This document shows, in pieces, positions 1 to 5,620 of a stretch of 5,620 bases of DNA. Source of the DNA: Verrucomicrobiota bacterium (GTDB lineage Bacteria; Verrucomicrobiota; Verrucomicrobiia; Verrucomicrobiales; Verrucomicrobiaceae). The stretch lies in assembly GCA_023428335.1 (NCBI GenBank), contig JAEYYS010000496.1:1-5620 (forward strand). The letters are read 5' to 3'. How positions within the stretch are numbered: position 1 is the stretch's first letter; every line of letters starts with the position of its first letter. The notes beneath the pieces were generated by a model that made no database searches, had not been told where the DNA came from, and saw nothing but the letters and a program-made list of their open reading frames with translations. The translations under genes and the position numbers were made by a program.

Positions 1-1
1 C

Positions 2-2521
2 GACCGCAGCACGGTGTTTGCCGACAAGATGACCTTCCCCCAGGGCGCCTGCTGGCATGCCGGCAGCCTCTATGTCGCCAGCCCGCCCGGCATCTGGAAG
101 CTGACCGACACCACGGGCGACGGCGTCGCCGACCAGCGCGAGATGATTGTCGGCGGCTTCGATTACACCGGCAACGCCGCCGATGTGCACGGTCCCAAAC
201 TGCATCCCAACGGCCGACTGTATTGGTGTCACGGCCGCAAGGGCCACAAGGTTGTGCAGAAGGACGGCAGCCTCGTGCATGAAGGCAAGGCCAGCGGCAT
301 CTGGTCCTGCCAACCCGATGGCAGCGACGTCCAGTGGCACGCGCTTGGCTGTGCCGATAACCCGACGGGTCTCGATTTCACCCCGGAGGGCGACCTCATC
401 GGCACCTGCAATCTCTACTACAGCAACCCGCGTGGCGACACCCTCATGCACTGGCTCTACGGCGGCGTTTATGAGCGTGCCGACCAGATGCAGGTCATCG
501 CCGACCTGCCGCGCACGCTCGAGAAGATGCCGGTCGTGCACAACTTCGGCCATGTCGCCGTCAGCGGCTGCGCCTTCTGGCGCTCGCAGCCGGGTTCACC
601 GCTGATGGTGACGCATTTCAACACCCAGCGACTCGTGCGCATGGACCTCGCCCGCGACGGCGCCAGCTATCGCGCCACTGAGAGCGAGTTTCTCAAAATC
701 CATGACCCGGATGTGCATCTCACCGATGTCATCGAGGATCGCGATGGCTCCCTGCTGGTGCTCGACACCGGCGGCTGGTTCCGCATCGGCTGCCCGAGCG
801 GCCTGATGGCCAAGCCCGACGTGCTCGGCGCGGTCTATCGCGTCCGCCCCGCGCAGCCCGGCAAGGCGACCGTTGCCCGTGCCACGGCGGCGCCGGCAGC
901 GACGGCGAAGTCCGTGCTTGCCGACTTGAAGTCGCCCGACCCGCACACGCGCCGGCACGCCCTTGAAAGCATCGCCCGCGATCTGTCGCGCTCCGAAAAA
1001 CCCTCGGCCGATCTCGCCAAGCTCGGTGCGGCCGTGCGCGGGCTGATGGCGGCGCCGCTGGATCCGCCGCTCGAACACGCCCTGCTGCTCGCCGCGCAGA
1101 GCCTCAACGTGCAGGCGGTCAGCCTCGATGCCCTGCGTGCGGAAAAGAACCCGGTCGCCCTGCGTCGTTTGCTGGTCAGTTTCGTGCCCGACGACGCGGC
1201 GGCGCACAACGAACACATGCGCCTCGCCATCCGCCAGCTCGATGCCACCGACGCCGATCTTGCCCGCACGGCCCTCGGCGTGGTCGTGCAACACCCGGAT
1301 GCCGATGCCTGGGTGGCGCCCGAATTGCAGGCCTGGCTTGGCAAGCCGCTGTCGCCGGCGCGTCTGCGGGCGCTCGAGGGTTTTTGCGCGTCTCAACTCG
1401 CCGGTCCGGAAACGCGCCAGTTGCTGGCCGGTCTGCTGGCCGCCCCCGACGCCGAATCCCGCCGCGCCGCCCTGCGCGTGCTTGCCGCCCAGCCTTCGGT
1501 CGAAGTCCACGAGGCCTGGCTGCCGCCGCTGGCGGCCCTGCTGGCCGAGCCGGGCGAGGTCGGCCTGACTGCGGTGCTCGACGCCGTCAAGCGTCTCAAA
1601 GCCCATCCCTTTGACGCCAGCCTGCAGGTGCTGGCCGATGATTCGACACGGGCGCTGCCGCTGCGTTTGAAGGCGCTCGATGCCATGAAGGGACTGAAGT
1701 TTTCCGCCGACACCCTGGCTCTGTTGCAAGGCGTGGTGGCCGATGCCGCCGCCTCGCCCGCTGCGCGCATCCAGGCGGCCGGCATGCTCGCTGCGGCACC
1801 ACTTCAGCCCGAGCAGCAGGCCGGCCTGGCACCCTTGTTCGCCAGCGCCGGACCGGTGGAACTGGAGAAGTTGCTGCCGCTTGCACGCCGGGCCAAGGAA
1901 CCGGCCGCCCGTGCCTACGCCGAGGCGCTGGCCCGCAATCCCGCCATCGCCAGCCAGCAGGAGAGCAGTTATCGCACGGTCTTCAGCGGCCATCCGCCGG
2001 AGATTTTCGAAGCGGTCGTGCTGCCCGCCTACCTCCGTGCCGGCGAGGTGCTGGAGGCCAAGAAGCGTCAGCTGCCCGAGCTCGCCGCCAAGGTCGCAGC
2101 GCAGGGCCGGCCGGACGAGGGCAAAAAGGCCTTCGAACAGGGCAAGGGCACCTGCCTCGCCTGCCACCAGATCGGCGGCATCGGTCGCGCGCTGGGGCCG
2201 GATTTGTCGAAGATCGGCGCCATCCGTACCGAGCGCGACCTCATCGAAAGCATCGTCTTTCCCAGTGCCAGCCTGGCACGCGATTATGAAACGCATCTTT
2301 TGGAGATGGCCGATGGCCGCACGGTCATGGGTGTCATCAAGGGCCACTCCGCCGAGGGGCTGCGCGTGATGGATGTCGCCGGCCAGGAACAGGATCTGGC
2401 GCATGCGGCGATCAGCGCCAGCACCCAACTGCCCACCAGCCTGATGCCGCTGGGTCTGGATCAAACGATGCCGGAACAGGAACTGCTCGACCTGGTGGCC
2501 TGGCTGCGCAGCTTGCGCTGA
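2..2521 (+). CDS. PVC-type membrane-bound dehydrogenase domain / HEAT repeat / cytochrome c protein (5' end cut by window)
   Basis: Probable exported redox protein, substrate unknown. The frame is open to the window edge (codons from position 2), so the GTG at 14 is not taken as the start; about 100 N-terminal residues and a signal peptide are probably missing. Counting residues from that GTG, residues 1-285 resemble the Pirellula/Verrucomicrobium 'membrane-bound dehydrogenase' beta-propeller (TIGR02604-like). Visible signs are an acidic DTTGDGVAD loop at 32-40, DVHG at 57-60, NPTGLDFTPEG, and the LDTGGW segment at 250-255 followed by an AKPDVLGAVYRVR ending. An Ala/Thr-rich linker (about 285-300) leads to Leu/Ala-rich helical HEAT-like repeats (about 300-690). 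The C-terminus (about 698-835) is a TIGR02603-like heme domain with CLACH at 714-718; Met811 or Met819 could be the distal heme ligand. The propeller may oxidise a sugar-like substrate and pass electrons to the heme, but this is inference. Family assignment is strong; the reaction is unknown. Confidence 0.9.
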   Translation, partial: DRSTVFADKMTFPQGACWHAGSLYVASPPGIWKLTDTTGDGVADQREMIVGGFDYTGNAADVHGPKLHPNGRLYWCHGRKGHKVVQKDGSLVHEGKASGIWSCQPDGSDVQWHALGCADNPTGLDFTPEGDLIGTCNLYYSNPRGDTLMHWLYGGVYERADQMQVIADLPRTLEKMPVVHNFGHVAVSGCAFWRSQPGSPLMVTHFNTQRLVRMDLARDGASYRATESEFLKIHDPDVHLTDVIEDRDGSLLVLDTGGWFRIGCPSGLMAKPDVLGAVYRVRPAQPGKATVARATAAPAATAKSVLADLKSPDPHTRRHALESIARDLSRSEKPSADLAKLGAAVRGLMAAPLDPPLEHALLLAAQSLNVQAVSLDALRAEKNPVALRRLLVSFVPDDAAAHNEHMRLAIRQLDATDADLARTALGVVVQHPDADAWVAPELQAWLGKPLSPARLRALEGFCASQLAGPETRQLLAGLLAAPDAESRRAALRVLAAQPSVEVHEAWLPPLAALLAEPGEVGLTAVLDAVKRLKAHPFDASLQVLADDSTRALPLRLKALDAMKGLKFSADTLALLQGVVADAAASPAARIQAAGMLAAAPLQPEQQAGLAPLFASAGPVELEKLLPLARRAKEPAARAYAEALARNPAIASQQESSYRTVFSGHPPEIFEAVVLPAYLRAGEVLEAKKRQLPELAAKVAAQGRPDEGKKAFEQGKGTCLACHQIGGIGRALGPDLSKIGAIRTERDLIESIVFPSASLARDYETHLLEMADGRTVMGVIKGHSAEGLRVMDVAGQEQDLAHAAISASTQLPTSLMPLGLDQTMPEQELLDLVAWLRSLR

Positions 2522-2601
2522 GGGTTCTGGTTAAGGGATTTTCTTGAGTCATCCTTGCATTCCATCTTGTCAGTGCCGGCAAGCTGGGGCAGGGAATCGG
2601 C

Positions 2602-3717
2602 ATGACCCGCACCGAGGCCCTGCTTGCCCTCAACCTGATCCCGCAGATCGGGCCGGTGCGGGCGCGCCGCCTCATCGCCGCCTGCGGCGGTCCGGAGCAG
2701 GTGCTGACGGCCCGTGCCAGTGACCTTGCCGGCCTGGAGGGCGTCAGCCCGGCGCTCGCTCAAGCCGTGGCCGGGTGGCAGACGCAGACCGATCTTGAAG
2801 GCGAGTTGGCGAAGATTCGCGCGCGCGGTCTGACGGTGCTCACCGAGGACGATCCGCTTTACCCGCCGCTGCTGCGCGGCATTCATGATGCGCCCTTGGT
2901 ACTGTACGTCTGGGGGCGGTTGGCGACCCGCGATCACCGTGCCATCGGGGTTGTCGGCAGTCGGCGCGCGACCCTCTATGGCCTCAACGCCGCCAAGCGT
3001 CTCAGCTACCAGATCGCCTATGCCGGATACACCGTCATCAGCGGCCTCGCCCGTGGCATCGACACCGCCGCCCATGAGGCCGCCCTGGCCGCTCAGGGGC
3101 GCACGGTGGCGGTCATCGGCTCCGGGCTGGGCCGACTCTACCCGCCGGAAAACCAGGCGCTGGCCGAACGCATCGCCGAGAACGGCGCGGTCATCAGCGA
3201 GTATCCGGTCGATCGCGTGGCCGACAAACAGACCTTCCCCTATCGCAACCGCATCGTCGCCGGTTGGTGCACCGGACTGCTGGTCGCCGAGGCCCCCGAG
3301 CGCAGTGGCGCCCTCATCACCGCCCAGCAGGCGGTGGAGCAGGGACGCACCGTCTATGCCGTGCCGGGTCCGATCGACAAACCCGGTTCAGCGGGGTGCA
3401 ACCGCCTCATCCAGCAGGGCGCCAAGCTGGTCATGGACGGCGCCGACATCCTCGAGGACCTCGGCGAACTGCTGCCGGCCGCGGCGGCGGTCGCCAGCCC
3501 ATCTGCCGCCGTTTCGCCGGCCGCCCTCAGTCTCGACGAGCAGATCCTGCTCCGGGCCTTCGGCGATGCCGAGGCCCACATCGACGCCCTCATCCGCGAT
3601 TCCGGCCTGACCGCCGCCACCGTCAACGTCTGCCTCATGCGCCTGGAGATGAAGCGCCTCGTTCGCCCTCTGCCGGGCCGACATTACACCCGCGGCGACA
3701 CCTCCCCGGCCGCCTGA
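2602..3717 (+). CDS. dprA: DNA processing protein DprA (Smf)
   Basis: Complete 371-residue DprA. In transformable bacteria this cytoplasmic protein binds incoming single-stranded DNA, protects it and loads RecA. Residues 1-70 form a helix-hairpin-helix/SAM-like region (IPQIGPVRARRL, then LEGVSPALAQAV). The Rossmann-like core follows: VVGSRR at 117-122, SGLARGIDTAAH at 147-158, IGSGLGRLYPPEN at 172-184, PYRNRIVAGW at 213-222 and SGALITAQQA at 235-244, then AVPGP and the NRLIQQGAKLV segment. A C-terminal winged-helix (DML1-like) domain spans about 310-365. No domain is broken and the length is normal. The ATG at 2602 has a weak Shine-Dalgarno-like AGGGA at 2591-2595, and the protein begins directly with the conserved N-terminal domain. 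The 80 bp gap from the upstream gene and their unrelated functions argue against a tight operon. No other competence gene is in the window, so transformability cannot be judged. Confidence 0.97.
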   Translation: MTRTEALLALNLIPQIGPVRARRLIAACGGPEQVLTARASDLAGLEGVSPALAQAVAGWQTQTDLEGELAKIRARGLTVLTEDDPLYPPLLRGIHDAPLVLYVWGRLATRDHRAIGVVGSRRATLYGLNAAKRLSYQIAYAGYTVISGLARGIDTAAHEAALAAQGRTVAVIGSGLGRLYPPENQALAERIAENGAVISEYPVDRVADKQTFPYRNRIVAGWCTGLLVAEAPERSGALITAQQAVEQGRTVYAVPGPIDKPGSAGCNRLIQQGAKLVMDGADILEDLGELLPAAAAVASPSAAVSPAALSLDEQILLRAFGDAEAHIDALIRDSGLTAATVNVCLMRLEMKRLVRPLPGRHYTRGDTSPAA

Positions 3718-3759
3718 TCCTCGCCGCCGGTTTCGAGGCGCCCTCAGCGCGATGGCGTC

Positions 3760-3779
3760 GGACGCGGCATAGCGCGTCC
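3760..3779. repeat. Perfect 7-bp inverted repeat (GC-rich hairpin) between dprA and the methyltransferase gene
   Basis: GGACGCG at 3760-3766 pairs exactly with CGCGTCC at 3773-3779 around a 6-nt loop (GCATAG). No T-run follows, so it does not look like a standard intrinsic terminator for dprA, although it could slow RNA decay from the 3' end. It lies ten bases before a second hairpin with the same stem and loop lengths. This tandem layout resembles REP/BIME-type intergenic palindromes; that reading is inference. Confidence 0.55.
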
Positions 3780-3788
3780 CGATGGGCC

Positions 3789-3813
3789 GGGCGCCGCTGC
3801 GCCGGCGCCGAGG
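3789..3813. repeat. Intergenic hairpin repeat, copy 1 (upstream of the methyltransferase)
   Basis: A 25-nt element matching positions 4694-4718 at 21 of 25 bases. Its core is a perfect 7-bp stem, GGCGCCG (3790-3796) with CGGCGCC (3803-3809), around a 6-nt loop (CTGCGC). About 45-60 bases before the methyltransferase start, it is followed by the words GCGGCAT (3818-3824) and CATTCGC (3822-3828), which also follow copy 2 in the same order. No T-run follows. A dispersed REP-like element is the preferred reading; a regulatory hairpin for the downstream gene is the alternative. Confidence 0.6.
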
Positions 3814-3879
3814 TGATGCGGCATTCGCGGACAAAAATCGCTCGCGCGGGAACGCTTCCGGGTGCCTGATCGAAGGATC

Positions 3880-4680
3880 ATGTCGCTGCTGGAACGTCTG
3901 TTTGCCATTCCTGTCATCCGCAAGGGGCTGTGGCGGTGCTGGTATCCGTTTCTCACGCGTCGGCTGCAAGGCAGCGAGGTGCTGTTTCTCAACTACGCTT
4001 TTGAGGCGGATCCGCCGGTGGGGCTGACGCTCGAACCCGACGATGAACCGAACCGGGCCTGCATTCAGCTCTACCATCACGTCGCCTCACAGGTGCCGCT
4101 GCAGGGCAAGACGGTGCTGGAGGTGAGCTGCGGCCACGGTGGCGGTGCCTCCTGGATCACGCGCTCCCTGCAGCCCGCGAGCTACACGGGGCTGGATCTG
4201 AATCCGGCCGGGATTCGCTTCTGTCAGACGCGGCATCACGTGCCCGGGCTGTCGTTCCGGCAGGGCGATGCCCAAAAGCTGCCCTTCGCGGACGCCTCGC
4301 TGGATGCGGTGATCAATGTCGAGGCCTCGCACTGCTACCCGGATTTCCCCGGATTTCTCCGGGAGGTGGCGCGGGTGCTGCGGCCCGGCGGGCACTTGCT
4401 CTATGCCGACTTCCGTTTTGCCCATGAGATTGCCGAATGGGAGGCCGACCTGGCGCAGGCGCCGCTGACCGTGGTGCAGTCGCGCGACATCGGCGCGGAA
4501 GTGCTGCGCGGCATGGAAGCCAACGCCGCGCGCAGCGAGGCCCTGCTGCGCGAGCGCTTGCCGGCCTTCCTGCACGGACCGGGCCGGGATTTCGCCGGTC
4601 TGCGGGGCTCGCGAATCTACGAGGCGCTGAAGTCCGGCGAGGTGTCGTATCGATCGGGGTGTTTCCGCAGGCAGGGATGA
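3880..4680 (+). CDS. Class I SAM-dependent methyltransferase, phthiotriol dimycocerosate methyltransferase-like
   Basis: Cytoplasmic methyltransferase of 266 residues that transfers a methyl group from S-adenosylmethionine. Numbered from the ATG at 3880: glycine-rich motif I VLEVSCGHGGG at 79-89, motif II acidic residue in GLDLN (Asp106), GDAQKLPF from 129, NVEASHCYP at 146-154, and RVLRPGG at 165-171. The N-terminal LWRCWYPFLTRRL and the SYR near the C-terminus, with the whole central block, match my memory of mycobacterial Rv2952 (O-methylation of phthiotriol lipids), which is about 270 residues. The native substrate is probably different, because no polyketide or mycolipid genes are here. 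Start choice: an in-frame GTG at 3862 would add six residues. The ATG is preferred for codon and family length, although its GAAGGA (3872-3877) sits only two bases away. The gene stands alone between two hairpin-bearing gaps. Methyltransferase identity is firm; substrate is unknown. Confidence 0.9.
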   Translation: MSLLERLFAIPVIRKGLWRCWYPFLTRRLQGSEVLFLNYAFEADPPVGLTLEPDDEPNRACIQLYHHVASQVPLQGKTVLEVSCGHGGGASWITRSLQPASYTGLDLNPAGIRFCQTRHHVPGLSFRQGDAQKLPFADASLDAVINVEASHCYPDFPGFLREVARVLRPGGHLLYADFRFAHEIAEWEADLAQAPLTVVQSRDIGAEVLRGMEANAARSEALLRERLPAFLHGPGRDFAGLRGSRIYEALKSGEVSYRSGCFRRQG

Positions 4681-4693
4681 GGATCGGTCGGTA

Positions 4694-4718
4694 GGGTGCC
4701 GCTGCGTCGGTGCCGAAG
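4694..4718. repeat. Intergenic hairpin repeat, copy 2 (downstream of the methyltransferase)
   Basis: A diverged copy of the 25-nt element at 3789-3813, starting 13 bases after the methyltransferase stop. The four differences are all transitions. The stem is GGTGCCG (4695-4701) with CGGTGCC (4708-4714) around loop CTGCGT. Two stem positions changed, and both new pairs (4697-4712 and 4698-4711) would be G-U pairs in RNA, so the 7-bp stem and 6-nt loop can still form. It is followed by GCGGCAT (4736-4742) and CATTCGC (4768-4774). It could act as a 3' stabilising hairpin for the methyltransferase mRNA, which is inference. Confidence 0.6.
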
Positions 4719-4798
4719 CATCGATCAGGGGCGCTGCGGCATCGTGGGTGACGCGCGTTTTTGTGAACATTCGCTGTCGCCATGCGCCGGATCGTGGC

Positions 4799-4807
4799 AG
4801 GAAGGGG
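4799..4807 (+). promoter_or_regulatory. Shine-Dalgarno sequence deciding the start of the VOC gene
   Basis: AGGAAGGGG lies immediately before the ATG at 4809, with its AGGA (4799-4802) six bases upstream. It lies downstream of the alternative in-frame ATG at 4782, which has no such sequence before it. This favours the shorter protein beginning MQVERLKYV, which also matches the usual start of VOC-fold proteins. Confidence 0.7.
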
Positions 4808-4808
4808 C

Positions 4809-5171
4809 ATGCAGGTGGAACGACTCAAGTATGTCATCTGGGCCGCGGACATGGGTCGCGCGCTCGACTTTTATGCACGCGTCTTTGGGGCCGAGGTGCT
4901 CAAGCGCAGCGAGGTCATCAGCGAGGTCGCGGTGGGTGGCGGCGTCATCGGCATCCATGGCGGCGGCGAGGGCAATCGCACCTGGACCGGTCTCAGTTTT
5001 CAGGTGGCGGATGTGGTCGCCGGCGCGCGCGAGGTGGTGGCGGCGGGCGGCAGTTTGAGCCGCGAGCCGGAACCCGAGGACGGTGAACCGCCGCATCTGG
5101 CCATGTGCGCCGATCCCGAGGGCAATGAGTTCATGCTGACGCGTCGGCGCGTGCGCCCGGCGGTCGCTTGA
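4809..5171 (+). CDS. VOC superfamily (glyoxalase/bleomycin resistance fold) protein
   Basis: Small soluble protein of 120 residues, the normal size for a single-chain VOC protein made of two beta-alpha-beta-beta-beta modules. Module 1 covers about residues 3-55: a first strand, then AADMGRALDFYARVFGAEV at 12-30, the standard helix wording of the family. Module 2 covers about 58-112 and ends in DPEGNEFML at 102-110, where Glu107 is the usual C-terminal metal-ligand position. At the first-strand metal position, where glyoxalases and dioxygenases carry His or Gln, this protein has Lys7-Tyr8. Classical metal-dependent glyoxalase I activity is therefore doubtful; binding of a small molecule, or a different enzyme reaction, is possible. 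The start at 4809 is chosen over 4782 because of the Shine-Dalgarno sequence. The gene converges with the zinc-ribbon gene, with 21 bases between their stops. Fold assignment is confident; function is unknown. Confidence 0.85.
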   Translation: MQVERLKYVIWAADMGRALDFYARVFGAEVLKRSEVISEVAVGGGVIGIHGGGEGNRTWTGLSFQVADVVAGAREVVAAGGSLSREPEPEDGEPPHLAMCADPEGNEFMLTRRRVRPAVA

Positions 5172-5181
5172 ATGTTGGCGA

Positions 5182-5210
5182 GTCGCCTGCCTTCAGTTGG
5201 CGACCTTTTT
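5182..5210 (+). terminator. Candidate intrinsic terminator after the VOC gene
   Basis: GTCGCC (5182-5187) pairs with GGCGAC (5199-5204) around an 11-nt loop, followed by one C and five T (5206-5210). It begins 11 bases after the VOC stop codon and fits rho-independent termination of rightward transcription. Its right arm and T-tract lie inside the 3' end of the convergent zinc-ribbon gene, where they encode its last residues. The stem is short and the loop large, so strength is uncertain. For leftward transcription no T-run follows the same stem. Confidence 0.5.
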
Positions 5211-5534
5211 GACGAAGCAGGCCTTGAGGGCGATGGCGAGGCCGTCCATGCGGCAGGAAATTTCGTGGTCGCCCTCGACCAGGCGGATGGGCTTCGATTT
5301 TGTGCCGACCTTGAGCACCTGTGAGGTGCCGCCGAGCTTGAGGTCCTTGATCATGGCGACGATGTCGCCGTCGGCGAGCACGTTGCCGTAGGCGTCCTTG
5401 ACGACGCGTGCCGCCTCGGGTTCTTCGGCCGCCGCCTGCTTGGGCCATTCGTGGCCGCAGGTGGCGCATTCGTAGTGGTCGGCGTGAACGAGAACCTCGT
5501 TCATCTCGCACATCGGGCAGGCAGTCTGACTCAT
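5193..5534 (-). CDS. phnA: PhnA/YjdM family zinc-ribbon protein
   Basis: Complete 113-residue protein. Residues 6-30 form an N-terminal zinc ribbon with two Cys pairs, CPMC at 6-9 and CATC at 23-26, followed by GHEW. Residues 43-111 are the PhnA C-terminal domain, with VVKDAYGNVLADGD, IKDLKLGG, KVGTKSKPIRLVEGDHEI and a terminal FVKKV. Order and length match E. coli YjdM as I remember it. The name comes from proximity to phosphonate (phn) genes in E. coli, but the family is not needed for carbon-phosphorus lyase. Its biochemical role remains unclear, and no phn genes are in this window, so a phosphonate role should not be assumed. The ATG at 5534 has no recognisable Shine-Dalgarno sequence in the 20 bases before it. 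It is kept because the protein starts in the standard way just before the zinc ribbon. The gene is convergent with the VOC gene. Confidence 0.95.
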   Translation of the reverse strand: MSQTACPMCEMNEVLVHADHYECATCGHEWPKQAAAEEPEAARVVKDAYGNVLADGDIVAMIKDLKLGGTSQVLKVGTKSKPIRLVEGDHEISCRMDGLAIALKACFVKKVAN

Positions 5535-5620
5535 GAGAAGTCAACCAACAGCCGATTGGCCCCGGGGGCAAGGGGGAGACGGAAACAGTAGGCGGCGGCA
5601 GTGACCCCGCGAGTGGGGAG

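Noticed and set aside
596..2464. A 622-codon open frame on the minus strand opposite the dehydrogenase-cytochrome gene
   Set aside because: It is exactly codon-in-register with the sense gene. An antisense stop then needs a sense TTA, CTA or TCA codon, which is rare when third positions are mostly G or C. The translation shows no recognisable domain, while the sense protein has clear ones.
2541..2572. Possible dprA promoter with TTGAGT at 2544-2549 in a locally AT-richer stretch
   Set aside because: No acceptable -10 sequence lies at a 16-18 base spacing.
4731..4762. Possible terminator of the methyltransferase: GC-rich sequence followed by five T at 4758-4762
   Set aside because: I could not pair more than four bases (GCGC with GCGC) next to the T-run, so there is no convincing stem.
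4087..4770. A 227-codon minus-strand frame opposite the methyltransferase
   Set aside because: Same in-register antisense effect; the sense strand encodes an intact methyltransferase with all SAM-binding motifs.
4782..4808. Longer VOC protein starting at the ATG at 4782
   Set aside because: No Shine-Dalgarno sequence precedes it, the added residues (MRRIVAGRG) are not part of the fold, and a strong Shine-Dalgarno sequence sits before the ATG at 4809.
5193..5534. Evidence for a phosphonate-use operon from the phnA-like gene
   Set aside because: The family name is historical and no C-P lyase, phosphonatase or phosphonate transporter gene is present in the window.
5605..5618. Short hairpin at the right edge, CCCCG with TGGGG around CGAG
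   Set aside because: Only five pairs including one G-U, no T-run, and the sequence is cut by the window end, so it cannot be interpreted.

Overview
The window is about 5.6 kb of GC-rich, densely coding bacterial chromosome. It most likely comes from a member of the phylum Verrucomicrobiota. Two observations support this. The first gene is a dehydrogenase-HEAT-cytochrome c protein of a kind that is expanded mainly in Planctomycetes and Verrucomicrobia. The DprA protein also carries wording I associate with verrucomicrobial DprA (for example its N-terminal LNLIP-IGPVRARRL stretch and its LYVWG segment). Both are judgements from memory and were not searched.

Layout, left to right. Positions 2-2521 (+) hold the 3' part of a large gene cut by the left window edge: a beta-propeller dehydrogenase-like domain, then HEAT-like helical repeats, then a C-terminal single-heme cytochrome c domain. 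After an 80 bp gap comes a complete dprA (2602-3717, +), for DNA processing during natural transformation. A 162 bp gap with two perfect GC-rich hairpins leads to a class I SAM-dependent methyltransferase (3880-4680, +). It closely resembles, as I recall it, the mycobacterial phthiotriol dimycocerosate methyltransferase family. A second gap (4681-4808) carries a diverged copy of one of those hairpins. It is followed by a small VOC/glyoxalase-fold protein (4809-5171, +). That gene converges on a PhnA/YjdM zinc-ribbon gene (5193-5534, -), with a likely intrinsic terminator overlapping the end of the latter. The last 86 bp hold no gene that I can support.

The genes do not form an obvious pathway. 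They look like independent chromosomal units, each with its own short intergenic region. I see no CRISPR array, tRNA, rRNA, insertion sequence, phage gene or defence island. I do not find a new multi-gene system. The most interesting unexplained signal is the pair of related 25-nt hairpin repeats flanking the methyltransferase: all differences between the copies are transitions, and the two stem changes would keep base pairing in RNA through G-U pairs. This suggests a REP-like dispersed intergenic repeat family in this genome.
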